Source: Myxococcales bacterium 68-20 (GTDB lineage Bacteria > Myxococcota_A > Polyangia > Polyangiales > Polyangiaceae). From it: a stretch of 64,000 bases of DNA. The notes under the pieces were generated by a model, which was given only the letters and a program-made list of their open reading frames with translations, made no database searches and was not told the DNA's origin. Positions within the stretch are counted from its first letter, which is position 1, and each line of letters starts with the position of its first letter. Below, one piece after another: positions 51,804 through 61,012 of the stretch. The stretch spans positions 1-64,000 of the forward strand of contig MKVQ01000016.1 in NCBI GenBank assembly GCA_001899635.1, in the 5' to 3' direction. A program made the translations under genes and the position numbers.

Positions 51804-52229
51804 GGCTGACTCGATGCGGGCCGAAGGCCCACCTCTGCAGGTGGTTTTTGGAGAAAGAGGCCCGAAGGCCCAAAGGGAGAACCGAGCCGGTCGTACTCGA
51901 CCGGCGGAAATGACGCACGGACGAGCGGTCGCGAGCGAAGCTCGGCGCACGCTAGCCGGACGGGCGCTCCCGCGCGACGAGTTCCCGTCGCAGCCGAGCT
52001 GACGCGAAAACCGCTCGCTCCGGAGGGCGCTCGGTCCGCCCATCCGCGTGGCCCCGCGGAATTTGGGCCTTCCGCCTGCGTTGAACTGCACGACCGGAGG
52101 GCCGGAGGGCGCTGGTTTCGGGGGGTTCGGGGGCGCCCAGCAGGATGGCGGCAAGCGATGGCCGCCCCTCAGCAGATAACCACGAATCCGCTTCACGGAA
52201 GGCCAAACCCGGCCTACCTTGTCAGGTCC
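51804..52229. other. Intergenic region between divergent genes
   Basis: No gene. It contains a hairpin with a T-run at 51829-51849 and repeated GGCCCGAAGGCCC-like stretches around it. It must contain the promoters of the acidic protein (minus) and the phosphoesterase (plus). Confidence 0.55.
51829..51849 (+). terminator. Hairpin followed by T-run
   Basis: CCACCT-CTGC-AGGTGG then TTTTT, a short intrinsic-terminator shape on the plus strand. No plus-strand gene ends nearby, and it lies in the 5' leader of the minus-strand gene, so its role as a terminator is doubtful. An attenuator-like or chance structure is possible. Confidence 0.35.
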
Positions 52230-52967
52230 ATGCGCATCGGTATTTTCAGCGACATCCATGCGAACCTGGAGGCCTTGTCCGCGGTCCTCGAGGCGTATCG
52301 GAAGGAAAATATCGACGTTTACTACTGCCTCGGCGACACCGTCGGGTACGGCGGCTCGCCGAACGAGTGCGCCGACCTCGTCCGCGAGCTCTCCAAGGTC
52401 ACGATCCTCGGCAACCACGACGCGGCCGTCTCGGGACGGATGGACTACTCGTACTACTACGAGGCCGCCCGTCATGCGCTCGACGTCCACGCCGCGATGA
52501 TCTCCCCGGAGAACATGGCGTGGCTGAAGGGCCTGCCGTACCAGCACAAGCTCGACGACGTCGACCTCCTGCTCTGCCACGGCTCCCCGGTCCGGCTCGA
52601 GGAGTTCGAGTACATCTTCGCGCCGGAGCAGGCGCGCGAGTGCCTCCCCATCTGGGACAAGCTCGGGCACCTCACGCTCATCGGCCACTCGCACCTTTGC
52701 AAGGTGTTCGCGCTGACGAAGACCAGCGTCGAGGAGATGCCGTCGGTCGACTTCGAGCTCGCGCCCGACCGCAAGTACATCGTGTCGGTCGGCTCCGTCG
52801 GTCAGCCGCGCGACTTCGACAACCGCGCGAGCTTCACCGTGTTCGACACGGAGAAGAAGCGCTTCGAGTTCAAGCGCATCGAGTACGACATCGAGCTCGC
52901 AGCGGACAAGGTCCTCCGCGCGCGCCTCGAGCGCAACTTCGCGCACCGCCTCTTCATCGGCGTCTGA
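52230..52967 (+). CDS. Calcineurin-like metallophosphoesterase
   Basis: From ATG at 52230 the 245-aa protein begins MRIGIFSDIHANLEALSAVL, then GDTVGYGGSPNECADLV, ILGNHD, LLCHGSPV and IGHSHL: all metal-ligand motifs of the class III metallophosphoesterase family (D-x-H, GDx2G, GNHD, GHxH). Such bacterial proteins act on cyclic nucleotides, phosphodiesters or other phosphate esters. Cytosolic. The substrate cannot be told. A longer frame upstream lacks coding character. Confidence 0.9.
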   Translation: MRIGIFSDIHANLEALSAVLEAYRKENIDVYYCLGDTVGYGGSPNECADLVRELSKVTILGNHDAAVSGRMDYSYYYEAARHALDVHAAMISPENMAWLKGLPYQHKLDDVDLLLCHGSPVRLEEFEYIFAPEQARECLPIWDKLGHLTLIGHSHLCKVFALTKTSVEEMPSVDFELAPDRKYIVSVGSVGQPRDFDNRASFTVFDTEKKRFEFKRIEYDIELAADKVLRARLERNFAHRLFIGV

Positions 52968-53058
52968 CTCGCCGTTCGCCCAGCGCGAAGGAGAGAGTGC
53001 GCCCGCTCGACGACAGCGCGCTCGCGCCATCGTCGAGGAGCCGCCATGTGGAGGAGCG

Positions 53059-53532
53059 TCAGCCCTCGTCAGCCGAGGTCACGCCGAGCGCGCAGCGCTT
53101 CGTCTTTGCATCGCAGCCGGCCATCTGAGTCTCGCACGGCCCGCATGCGACGTCGTCTCGAGAGCAGTCCGTGCCCGCCTTCTCGAGGTCCTTCGAGTAG
53201 TTTTCGAGGTCCTTCCGGTTGACCGCGGCGTTCGGACAAAGGCACGCCTGGCAGACGACGCCCTGGTAAACGGCGACGCAGTCGCTGTCTTCGCTGCATG
53301 TCGTGTCGTAGTTCGTGACGGTGATGATCGCCGGCGGGGCCGGCGGGGCATCGTCCGTGCTGTCGCCCGTACGTCCGCCACTGCCCTCGCTGGCGCTCGT
53401 ATCGCCGGTAATGCCGCCTCCCTGGCTCCCCTGGTCCGGGCCTTGATCGGGGAGCGGCCCCGGCCCGCCGACGCACGCAACGAGCAACGTCACGAGACTT
53501 CCAGTCACCAGAGCGACGCGAGTGCTTTGCAT
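53059..53532 (-). CDS. Hypothetical Cys-rich lipoprotein
   Basis: The 157-aa protein has a lipobox (VTLLVAC, Cys20), a Gly/Pro/Asp/Ser linker (about 21-65) and a small Cys-rich domain: TCSEDSDCVAVYQGVVCQAC, LCPNAAVNRKD, TDCSRDDVACGPCETQMAGC, KTKRCAL. Eight or more Cys suggest a disulphide-knotted exposed domain. Other myxobacterial lipoproteins have the same 'C.DDDCV' motif. Function unknown. It is on the minus strand, downstream of the 411-aa lipoprotein. Confidence 0.75.
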   Translation of the reverse strand: MQSTRVALVTGSLVTLLVACVGGPGPLPDQGPDQGSQGGGITGDTSASEGSGGRTGDSTDDAPPAPPAIITVTNYDTTCSEDSDCVAVYQGVVCQACLCPNAAVNRKDLENYSKDLEKAGTDCSRDDVACGPCETQMAGCDAKTKRCALGVTSADEG

Positions 53533-53571
53533 GAAGCTACCTCCGCGCGCAGGATACCAAAGCGGCGCGGC

Positions 53572-54807
53572 TCAGCCTCCATCTCGACCGAAGAGCCGAG
53601 GGCTCCCCTGCCCCGCACCGTCTCTCGGCAGAAGGGCCGGATGAACCGGCGGCAAGACGCGGCTACCGGCGAGCTCGGACACGACGTCGCGCACGAACGT
53701 CGCGAGATCGATGGAGACCTTGAACGCGCGGCTCCCGTTGCTCACCGTTCCTTCGAGGGCGATCGCGACCTCGGCGCCGCGGGCCTTTGCGACTCGGGCC
53801 GTCGTGATCGTGCAGTCGCACGTCGCCGGGGGCGAGACGATCGGCGCTTCGCCGGGCAGCTCGAGCTCGAGCTTCTGCAGGACGGGACGAGGCTCGTCTT
53901 TCTTCCCCGGCTCGAGGATCACAGCGAGCCCGACACGCGGCTTCTTCTGCGGAGAGGCGGCGATCCTCGCGGCTTCGCTCTCGACGACGGTGCCGAGCTC
54001 GACGCGCATGCGCTCACCGGCCGTCACCACGACGACACCACGCGTGAAGTCCGATGCGAGATCGACTTCTGTCGCCGGCGGATCGGGCGTACCCGACACG
54101 CCACGAATCGCGAGCTTGCCCCTCGGCGCCGGGAGCTTCGCGAGGCCTTCGAGCGGCGGCGACAAGACCGAACGCCACCGCGCGACCTCGCGCTGGCAAG
54201 ACGCTCGCTGGTTCGGCATGAGCGCATCGCACTTCGCCGGCTCACGCGCGACCAGCGCCTCGCACGTGGAACGTTGGACCGTCCGGGATTCGCCGTTGCA
54301 GAGCCGGGGATCCTTCGCGGCGATCGCGACGCAGCTCGCATTGCGACCGCGCGTGACCAGCCCCTCGAACTGCAGCGGACATGCGTCGGGCGTCTGCGCG
54401 ACCATCGCAACCCAGCTCTGACACCGCGCGCGAAGGGCGCTCGAGTCGATCTTGTCGCAGGTCTCTCGCTTGCGGTCCTTCGTAGCCTCGAGCAGGCGAC
54501 ATGCGTCGCGCAGGAAGGTCTCGTAGCCGATCGCGCCGAGAGCATCACCGACGAGCGGATCGAGCTTCGCGCGCTCGGCGACGCACTGGTCGACGTTGAC
54601 GAACCGGTCGAGGTCCGCGGCGAGATCGCCGGCGGGCGGAGGCGGGTCGAGCGGATCGCCGAACGCTCCGGCATCGACGGAGAGCGCAGCCTCGGTCGCC
54701 GCGGAGGACGCCGAGCCCGGTTCGACCGGCGGCGCGGGCTTCCGCTCCTCGCAGCCCGCAGCGAGGAGAAGTACGAGCGAGAGCTGCGCCGTTCGTGAGC
54801 GCGTCAT
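53572..54807 (-). CDS. Hypothetical lipoprotein (411 aa)
   Basis: A lipobox (LVLLLAAGC, Cys19) is followed by a Pro/Ala-rich linker and a helical Cys-bearing region (about 60-215; RDACRLLEATKDRKRETCDK, CQSWVAMVAQTPDACPL, STCEALVAREPAKCDALMPN). These form a run of short helical repeats with Cys pairs. A beta-rich C-terminal part (about 220-390) follows, with CDCTITTARVAKARGAEVAI. It appears to be an exported helical-repeat protein linked by disulphides. Function unknown. It is upstream of the small lipoprotein on the same strand and may be cotranscribed. Confidence 0.75.
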   Translation of the reverse strand: MTRSRTAQLSLVLLLAAGCEERKPAPPVEPGSASSAATEAALSVDAGAFGDPLDPPPPAGDLAADLDRFVNVDQCVAERAKLDPLVGDALGAIGYETFLRDACRLLEATKDRKRETCDKIDSSALRARCQSWVAMVAQTPDACPLQFEGLVTRGRNASCVAIAAKDPRLCNGESRTVQRSTCEALVAREPAKCDALMPNQRASCQREVARWRSVLSPPLEGLAKLPAPRGKLAIRGVSGTPDPPATEVDLASDFTRGVVVVTAGERMRVELGTVVESEAARIAASPQKKPRVGLAVILEPGKKDEPRPVLQKLELELPGEAPIVSPPATCDCTITTARVAKARGAEVAIALEGTVSNGSRAFKVSIDLATFVRDVVSELAGSRVLPPVHPALLPRDGAGQGSPRLFGRDGG

Positions 54808-54877
54808 CGCGGTCGATTATAGCGGTGCTCGCTTGCATGGGACCGATCCGAGCACTCGCCTCCTACTTTCTGCAATC

Positions 54878-54896
54878 AGCGCAACTGGGTTGCGCT
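54878..54896. repeat. 19-bp palindrome containing GCGCAACTG(A/G)GTTGCGC
   Basis: AGCGCAA and TTGCGCT arms around CTGGG; the inner 17 bases match 3542-3558 with one A/G difference. It lies in the short gap between two minus-strand genes. See the paired feature at 3541-3559. Confidence 0.6.
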
Positions 54897-54912
54897 AGGC
54901 CACACCTCTCGG

Positions 54913-56106
54913 TCAGCGCAGCGTGCAGCGGATCTCGTGCGTCGTGATCACGATCATGTCCCCGTCGGACAACGCGCGACGCGTAACGCGCTCTCCGCCG
55001 ATGTGGACGCCGTTCGTCGATCCGAGATCGACGATGTAGAAGGCCGCGCCCACACGCTCGATCACGGCGTGTTGCCGCGACACGTTCGGATCGTCGAGGC
55101 GAAGATCCGCCTGCGTCTTCGAGCGACCGAGGAGAAAGCGCTCCTTCTCCACCGGGTAGGCCCGGCCTCGATACTCGAGCATGAGCTGCCTCGCGCCCGA
55201 GGGGGCTTCGCGCGCGGCCTCGCGCACGCGCTGCGCCCCCGGCGGCATCCGCGGCGGCGGCGTGAGCGGGAGAGGAGGCGGGAGCGCACCCGAAGAACGT
55301 GCGGGCGGCGGAGGCACGCGCATCGCGGACGTCACGACGGACCGGCTCGATCCTCCGTCGGGAGGAACGGGAGGTGGCAGCTTCGATGCGGCGCGGCCCT
55401 CGCCGAATCCTCGCGGTCCTCCGTCCTGCGGAGCCGAGCGCTGCCCGCCTTGGCTCATCCGAGGCTTGGTCCGTGAATCGGGGCCGTCCCACGACGGCGG
55501 AGGTCGTCCCGCGCCGGGGCGCGCGAATGCGCCGCGTGCCTCCGTCCGCGCGAGGTCGTCATCGGGGCCGCCCTGCGCGCGCGGCGGCGCGTACGAGCGA
55601 TCGAGCGGCGTCATCCCGAGCGCGTCGTGAGTCTCCGCGAACAGCTCGCGATTGTCCTCGCCGGCGGAAGGACGCCTCGGCGCCGCCGCAGTCACGCGCG
55701 GCTCCGGCGCGGCCACGACGTATCCGCGCGCGCTCGCGTATGCCGCCATCGCCTCGTTGACGAGCTCGTCGACCGAGACATCCATCTCGCGCGCCATCGA
55801 CTCGAACGTCGACCAGACGATCGCGCGCGACTGGAAGGTCCGATCGCGCGAACGATCCGCCGGCGTCCCCGCCTCTGCGTAGTGATCGCGCGCGGGCTCG
55901 ATGCTCGCCTCGCGCGAGCGGACGTAGTCACCGCAACGGCCGTCCTCGCACGCCGCGAGGTGCTCGTTCACCGCCCGCGCCATCTCCGGGTGCAGCTGTC
56001 CGGCAGCATGACGCGCGAGCGTGTCGACGTCGATGTGGTCGGCCGACGGATGCGCATCACGGCGCGAGTCGAGCCAGCGCTGAAGGCGTGCTTCGTCCGT
56101 CATCAT
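54913..56106 (-). CDS. FHA-domain protein with long Pro-rich linker
   Basis: The 397-aa protein has an N-terminal helical part with a possible zinc-finger-like or anti-sigma-like segment (VDTLARHAAGQLHPEMARAV, NEHLAACEDGRCGDY), a Pro-rich disordered linker (about 150-310), and a C-terminal FHA domain (about 320-397: RFLLGRSKTQADLRLDDPNV, SRQHAVIERVGAAFYIVDLG, STNGVHIGGERV). The GRS, SRQH and STNG motifs that bind phosphothreonine are present. It probably reads a Ser/Thr-kinase signal; the kinase at 13978-14976 is not adjacent, so any link is speculative. Confidence 0.87.
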   Translation of the reverse strand: MMTDEARLQRWLDSRRDAHPSADHIDVDTLARHAAGQLHPEMARAVNEHLAACEDGRCGDYVRSREASIEPARDHYAEAGTPADRSRDRTFQSRAIVWSTFESMAREMDVSVDELVNEAMAAYASARGYVVAAPEPRVTAAAPRRPSAGEDNRELFAETHDALGMTPLDRSYAPPRAQGGPDDDLARTEARGAFARPGAGRPPPSWDGPDSRTKPRMSQGGQRSAPQDGGPRGFGEGRAASKLPPPVPPDGGSSRSVVTSAMRVPPPPARSSGALPPPLPLTPPPRMPPGAQRVREAAREAPSGARQLMLEYRGRAYPVEKERFLLGRSKTQADLRLDDPNVSRQHAVIERVGAAFYIVDLGSTNGVHIGGERVTRRALSDGDMIVITTHEIRCTLR

Positions 56107-56548
56107 CCCTCGATCCGGGGGACGCGATACCGCGCGTCTCCGTCACTCCTGATTGAGGCATCCTAGAGCACCGTCCCCCCTCTGTGAACGGCCTCCTCCC
56201 AACGGTGGAGCGGACAGGTAGACGGTGCTGAGCGGCTACGGCGCAGCGCGCGGGGGCCTGCCCGGTGCCAGCGCATGTACTCCTTTCCGGAGCGGCACGG
56301 GCAGATCGCGTTCTGGGGACGGGGGACGGGTTGGGCCTGAACGACCAGGTAACGATGCGCTCGGGCTCCTCGACACACCGCACCGCCCTGGTGCTCGTCT
56401 ACGCTGCGATCGCGATCCCGTTCGCGGTCTTCCAGCTGCGCGGTGCCGTCCTCGCGAGCCCGATGGCCCTCGAGGAGCCCGCTATCGTCGACGGCACGAC
56501 GCAACGCGACCCGAGCGCTAGAGCGCGGAAGAAACGCGGTGCCTCCGC
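56107..56548. other. Gap with eroded gene fragments
   Basis: No intact gene. A plus-strand malG fragment lies at 56368-56516, and on the minus strand a fragment reads NAICPCRSGKEYMRWHRAG (about 56256-56312), a decayed SEC-C (PCPCGSGKKYK) zinc motif with Cys losses. Both lie just beyond the 3' end of cassette copy 3. Confidence 0.7.
56368..56516 (+). pseudogene. malG fragment
   Basis: The reading TALVLVYAAIAIPFAVFQLR, GAVLASPMALEEPAIVDGTT matches the malG region TGLVLVYAATAVPFAVFQLR, GAFLAIPVDLEEAAMVDGAT in the intact gene at 41813-42682. The preceding LLDT codons are in a shifted frame. About 50 codons, covering one TM helix and part of the EAA loop, remain. A diverged second copy has been lost, apart from this piece. 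Confidence 0.8.
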
Positions 56549-58363
56549 TCAGTTGATCGGTGCGAAAGGCATCTCGACGAGCTTCCGCTGCGCGAATCCA
56601 CCAGGGTACGCGTAGCTCGCGTATTGGGCCCACCCCCACACCGTAGCCGTGAACGGGCCCTCGCTCCGCATGCGCTGGAGGCCGGTCCTGCAGACCCTCG
56701 TATCGCCGCCCTCGCCAAAGCTGTCCCCGGGGCCACCTCGTCGCGCCAAATCGACCCGGGTAAACTCGTACTGTCCTCGCGTTCCGACGGGCTTCCAGCT
56801 CGGCAGGTTGCCTGCGCACTCGAGCCAGACGTCCTTGAACTCGCCGCCACTGCTCCTCCGCACGACGACGAGCGATGTCTCCGGGTAGGAATGGTCGGCA
56901 TAGAAGCTGTACGAGCTCAAATATTGAGCCGCCGGAACCACGTTGACGAATTCTGGGTCCCCCCAGCCGAAGAAGCTCTGCGCGGAGCCCGGCGCGCCGA
57001 CGTTGGTGTCGTTGCCAGCACCGCCCGTCATGTGAGCGGACACGTAGATGGGATGTTCGCTGTCCTGCGTACGGACCACGAACGCGTCCCCCGTTCCCTG
57101 GCTGAACTGAACGACCTCGCCCGCATTCATCGTCGTGGGAGCGCCCGGCGGGATCGCCGGATCGTAGTCGAGGCGCGTGCCATCCCGCGCCGCGACGATT
57201 CGATAGTAGACGGGCTCATGTTCATTTCCCAACCGCGGACGGTAGCCAACTCCGACGTATTCAGCGCCCCACTGCTCGAGCGCGGGGATCTGTTGGGAAA
57301 GAACGTCGCACGCGCTGGCCGTCCCCGGAATTCGTGCGCAGCTATTTCCACCGAAGAGGGTCGTCGGCTTGCTCGACGTGACGAGACTCCCGGTGAGCTC
57401 TGCGCTTTGCACGATCTGCAAGTGCTCTCCCTTCGCCAGTCGGTACGTCGCTTTGTTGTTCGCGAGCGTGCCGACCACGCGAGCGCCGTCCTCGATGTCG
57501 GCCTTCGGCAGGATGCTCACCTCGGTGTCGTCCTCGGCCGCCACGATCTGAACGGAGGGGTCGCCGGTTCGCGAGGCGGCCCAACCGTTGACGATCATAT
57601 GCTCCTTCGCCCACGTGGCGACGGGCAACACCAGCGTTGCCGTGGGCACGATGGATGGGGCTCCACCGAACGGATACATCGACGTCAGCGCAATCGGAAC
57701 GCTCGCTGTGAGTAGGAACGACGATCCGATTCCCGTGCCCTCGGGAACCGTATCAACCGTCGTAGCCGGCGTCACTTCGGATGGGCAAGCGATGTAGTCC
57801 AGCGGGAGTCCGGATTGCGGTGGCGAGTCGGAGACGAAAAGGAGCGCGCTCTCCCCCGCAGGAATGGGGCCGAGTAGAGGAGCAAGCGTCGAGGAGCCGA
57901 CTTCAGCACGAAACAGCGAGCTCGAAATGTCTATCGGTCGGCCATCCCGCACGAGCGATAGGGTGACGGGCTGCGTCGAAGTATTGACGATGAACGCCGC
58001 TTCACATGAGTGCGGATACTTCTTGGTCATGCGCGGCATCTGGAAATAGAACTCGCAGCCGTTCGAGCTTCGATCCGCAGCTGCGGCGGCGCACGGCTCT
58101 TGGCATTTCGCGCCACCACACGCGAGCTCTGGACGGCACGTCTCGACGACCGCCCCCGTGCACGTGTCGATGATCGAGCGTCCATCGAGTGAGCACTCGA
58201 CGAGGCAGCTCGGGGCATCTGCCGACGACGCGTCGAGGTCGAACGTGCGATCCTGCGGATCGAAAGCGTCTCGCTCATCCGCGCACGCGCCCACGCTCAC
58301 GACTGAGCACGTGAGACCGAAGACGAGCGGCAGCGCGCGACGATAGATTTGGGAGCGGCTCAT
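56549..58363 (-). CDS. IgGFc-binding-like lipoprotein, cassette copy 3
   Basis: From ATG at 58363 (ATGA overlap, 58360-58363) the 604-aa protein has a signal peptide (VVSVGAC), an acidic linker, a Cys module (CLVECSLDGRSIIDTC … CRPELACGGAKCQEPC) and a long IgGFc-binding-like domain: CEFYFQMPRM, DDTEVSILPKADIEDG, YVGVGYRPRLGNEHEPVYYR, YSFYADHSYPETSLVVVRRS, ending GWAQYASYAYPGGFAQRKLV. It is closely similar to copy 2 along its whole length, with small insertions, for example near residues 490-505. Predicted surface adhesin-like. Confidence 0.85.
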   Translation of the reverse strand: MSRSQIYRRALPLVFGLTCSVVSVGACADERDAFDPQDRTFDLDASSADAPSCLVECSLDGRSIIDTCTGAVVETCRPELACGGAKCQEPCAAAAADRSSNGCEFYFQMPRMTKKYPHSCEAAFIVNTSTQPVTLSLVRDGRPIDISSSLFRAEVGSSTLAPLLGPIPAGESALLFVSDSPPQSGLPLDYIACPSEVTPATTVDTVPEGTGIGSSFLLTASVPIALTSMYPFGGAPSIVPTATLVLPVATWAKEHMIVNGWAASRTGDPSVQIVAAEDDTEVSILPKADIEDGARVVGTLANNKATYRLAKGEHLQIVQSAELTGSLVTSSKPTTLFGGNSCARIPGTASACDVLSQQIPALEQWGAEYVGVGYRPRLGNEHEPVYYRIVAARDGTRLDYDPAIPPGAPTTMNAGEVVQFSQGTGDAFVVRTQDSEHPIYVSAHMTGGAGNDTNVGAPGSAQSFFGWGDPEFVNVVPAAQYLSSYSFYADHSYPETSLVVVRRSSGGEFKDVWLECAGNLPSWKPVGTRGQYEFTRVDLARRGGPGDSFGEGGDTRVCRTGLQRMRSEGPFTATVWGWAQYASYAYPGGFAQRKLVEMPFAPIN

Positions 58364-59742
58364 GGCAGCAAGACTTCCTTGGGAACGATGTTCGGCACCC
58401 TGAACGCCCCATTGCCAAGTTGGCCAAAGTAATTGGCTCCCCAGCAATACACTTTCCCGTTCGTCAGGAGTGCGCACGTGGAGTCGGGCATCGTCTTCAC
58501 CTGGGAGGCGGTCGTCGGGAGGCCTTGCACTTCGACCGCCTCGTACGCGTGTCGTTTGGTCCCGTCGCCCGCCTGACCGCTCGCGTTGTAGCCCCAGCAA
58601 TACACGGCGCCGGACGCGCCCACCCCGCACCATCGCTGCGGTTGAACCGTGCCGTCGGTGTTCTTTCGTCCGGTCGTCGTCGCCACCTGAACGAGTGGTT
58701 CCGGCGCCACGATCGGTTCGGGGAGCGCGTAGTCGAGCGGCGTGCTGCCACCGATCACCGATCCCCAACAGTAGCCGACCCCCCCGACCGTCGCGCATGC
58801 GCTCGTCGGTGTCAGATCGACCGAAGAGACATCGGCGATCGCGATGGGCATCGGATTCGGGTCGGGGTTGAGCGACGAGACGCGCGCGAGCGGAGGGTTC
58901 GCCCCCCAGCTCACGAGCGCGCCGTCCTCGCGCAGGACGAGAGACGCGCTGCTCACGAACAACGCGCGGACCGGCGCTCCGTTCGGGAGGGCCATCGGGC
59001 GTGGAGGCAGTACCTCGCTTGCAGGGGTCGTTGCGAGCGGCGCGAGCTGCGCGTTCGTGTTCTGCCCCCAGCAGAGGACGGCGTCGGCGACGGACGCGCA
59101 AGCGACCTCCGCGCCAACGGCGACGCGAGCGGCGGGCGGCAGGGGGAGCTTGATCGGTGTGAGCTCCCTGCTGAGTGAACCTCCGTCGTCGCGGAGGAAC
59201 GGTCCGGTTCCCCAGCACCAGATGTCGCCATGGTCGTCGAGCGCACACGTATGATCGAGCTGGACGATATCTGCGACGCCTACGACGCGCATCGGCGTCG
59301 AGTCGTCGAGCGTACCCGCGTCCGCGCCGCGGCCGAGTTGTCCGGCACCGTTCGCGCCCCAACATGCCACCGTGCCGTCGTCGAGCAGCGCGCAATACCC
59401 CTCCCCGCGATCGGAGGCGCTGAGGGGGATCGTCGTCACCAGAGCCGTGGCGCACGGAGGCGACACGCACACGACGGGCAAAGGCCCCCCGTCGAACGAC
59501 GACGCCGCATCCCTCGTGACATGGGCGTCGCGCGCTTCGGCATCCGTCGGCCCACCATCCGCGGCCGCTTCTGCCCCGCCGTCGAGCGGCTCGAGCGTCG
59601 GCCCGCTGGCGTCGCCGTCCTCGTCACTCGAGCAGCTCGTCACCGCGCTCGATGCCACCACGCCGGTGAGGAGCAGAAGCACGGCGGATGCGCGATGGTC
59701 GATGAATGACCGTAGATCAAGGGGTCGTCTTGTGAAGTGCAT
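58360..59742 (-). CDS. RCC1-repeat beta-propeller lipoprotein, cassette copy 3
   Basis: From ATG at 59742 the 460-aa protein has a signal ending SSAVTSC, an Asp/Gly/Ala linker and RCC1 blades marked by CWG (ALLDDGTVACWGANGAGQLG, GDIWCWGTG, DAVLCWGQNTN, GYCWGSVIGG, AVYCWGYNASGQAGDGTKRH, GKVYCWGANYFGQLGNGAFR). Strongly alike to copy 2, including linker style. Its start lies 26 bases inside the preceding gene, the same overlap as in copy 2. It ends by ATGA overlap with the IgGFc-binding gene. Confidence 0.88.
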   Translation of the reverse strand: MHFTRRPLDLRSFIDHRASAVLLLLTGVVASSAVTSCSSDEDGDASGPTLEPLDGGAEAAADGGPTDAEARDAHVTRDAASSFDGGPLPVVCVSPPCATALVTTIPLSASDRGEGYCALLDDGTVACWGANGAGQLGRGADAGTLDDSTPMRVVGVADIVQLDHTCALDDHGDIWCWGTGPFLRDDGGSLSRELTPIKLPLPPAARVAVGAEVACASVADAVLCWGQNTNAQLAPLATTPASEVLPPRPMALPNGAPVRALFVSSASLVLREDGALVSWGANPPLARVSSLNPDPNPMPIAIADVSSVDLTPTSACATVGGVGYCWGSVIGGSTPLDYALPEPIVAPEPLVQVATTTGRKNTDGTVQPQRWCGVGASGAVYCWGYNASGQAGDGTKRHAYEAVEVQGLPTTASQVKTMPDSTCALLTNGKVYCWGANYFGQLGNGAFRVPNIVPKEVLLP

Positions 59743-61012
59743 GGCGGACACCGATCGCCCAAATGTTCGTGTTGGAGGAGCCTCGAACTCGATGGATATG
59801 CCGTTCGAACGGTGCTCCGTTCATGGCTATCGTCGAGACTCCGTACCCGCCGCCGTTCCAGACGTCGCCGCTGGAACGAACGAGCAGCCCGCGTGAGCTC
59901 AGCCAGAAATCGTCGGGGCCTGCCCAGAGCGAGTTCATTGCCTTTACCGTGACCGACGTGGGGACCGGCGCGGCGGCGACCGAATAGTCGTCTCCACTCA
60001 GGAAGATCTTCACCACGTCCTGTGCGCCTTTGAGGCCGAGGATTCGGCCTTCGGACACGGCCTGAATGTCAGTGAGCCACCCATGAGCACCGCCGATCAG
60101 CAGCGCGCCGGCCCGCGCGGTGCACGGAGAGACGATGCTCGTCAGGGTGCCGTCCGCGATCCTTCGATAGCCCGCGGCGGTCTTGCGCACGAGGATGGCG
60201 CACCCCGACGACGTTCGAGAGCGCGCGCCCGAAAACCACATGTCATCAGGCCCCGTCCCGGCAGCGCTGAGAAAGAAGAGCCGCTCGCTGGAATTGGCGC
60301 GGTCGGTTGCAACATACTCGGGGAGCCACTCCGGCGCGCCACCGTCGACACTCGTGAGGTGATAGATCGTATTCGTGAACCACGCATAGACGTTGTCGGG
60401 CCCAGTCCCCCAGATGCCCAACGCCGGGTATCGCGTGGCGGCTCTCCAGTAGTTAGGATAGCCCGCGAGCGGATCCACGCTACCGCTGTTCTCTTGGAGT
60501 CTTTGTCGAGTCCACACCCACGCGGTCGCGGGAGGCACGGGCCTCTTGCCGTGATAGACGTAGCCAGGCGCAACTCCATAGTAGACTTCGTCTTCACTGG
60601 GCGCCCAGATCCCTCCAGCGTAGGCGCCGAAGCCAGGCGCGTTCTGGGTCGTATCGTCGATGTAGCGCCACGCTTCGTCGGCGTTGTTCCACTCGAGGAC
60701 CTTGACGCCGAGCGTCGCGCTCTCTGCGATGGCGAACGCTCGCTCGCCGACCGGCCAGATGTCCTTCATCACCAGGTCTTCGTCCGGCAAGGCGGTGGGA
60801 CACCAACCCGCGTCGCTGCACTTCGCCTCGACGGGCTCCGGGCTCGGGCCCGCCTCCCGCTCGACCGGTGCTGCGTCGACCGTGGCGGGAAGACCTCCGT
60901 CCGTGTCGGGTGAGGGCTTCACCTCCGATGGCTCTTCCGCGGTGGCACACGCCACGAGCGTTGCGATCCCTCCGAGCAGCAACGTTCCCCAGCTCGACGA
61001 CATGACCCTCAT
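59717..61012 (-). CDS. Beta-propeller-like lipoprotein A, cassette copy 3
   Basis: From ATG at 61012 the 431-aa protein has a lipobox (GIATLVAC), an acidic linker, then the same blade marks as copy 2: DLVMKDIWPVGERAFAIAES, GIWGTGPDNVYAWFTNTIYH, GTGPDDMWFSGARSR, NTNIWAIGVRHALHKTTP. The EWNNADEAWRYIDDTTQNAP segment aligns with copy 2. Start overlaps propeller B by 4 bp (ATGA, 61009-61012). Secreted and lipid-anchored by inference. Confidence 0.82.
   Translation of the reverse strand: MRVMSSSWGTLLLGGIATLVACATAEEPSEVKPSPDTDGGLPATVDAAPVEREAGPSPEPVEAKCSDAGWCPTALPDEDLVMKDIWPVGERAFAIAESATLGVKVLEWNNADEAWRYIDDTTQNAPGFGAYAGGIWAPSEDEVYYGVAPGYVYHGKRPVPPATAWVWTRQRLQENSGSVDPLAGYPNYWRAATRYPALGIWGTGPDNVYAWFTNTIYHLTSVDGGAPEWLPEYVATDRANSSERLFFLSAAGTGPDDMWFSGARSRTSSGCAILVRKTAAGYRRIADGTLTSIVSPCTARAGALLIGGAHGWLTDIQAVSEGRILGLKGAQDVVKIFLSGDDYSVAAAPVPTSVTVKAMNSLWAGPDDFWLSSRGLLVRSSGDVWNGGGYGVSTIAMNGAPFERHIHRVRGSSNTNIWAIGVRHALHKTTP

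Noticed and set aside
51829-51849. Hairpin plus T-run as a firm terminator
   Set aside because: No plus-strand gene ends upstream nearby, so it is listed with low confidence only.
56549-59470. Extended 973-codon version of the IgGFc-binding gene reaching into RCC1
   Set aside because: The extension is the out-of-frame reading of the RCC1 gene. The true start at 58363 has a signal peptide and the conserved ATGA overlap.
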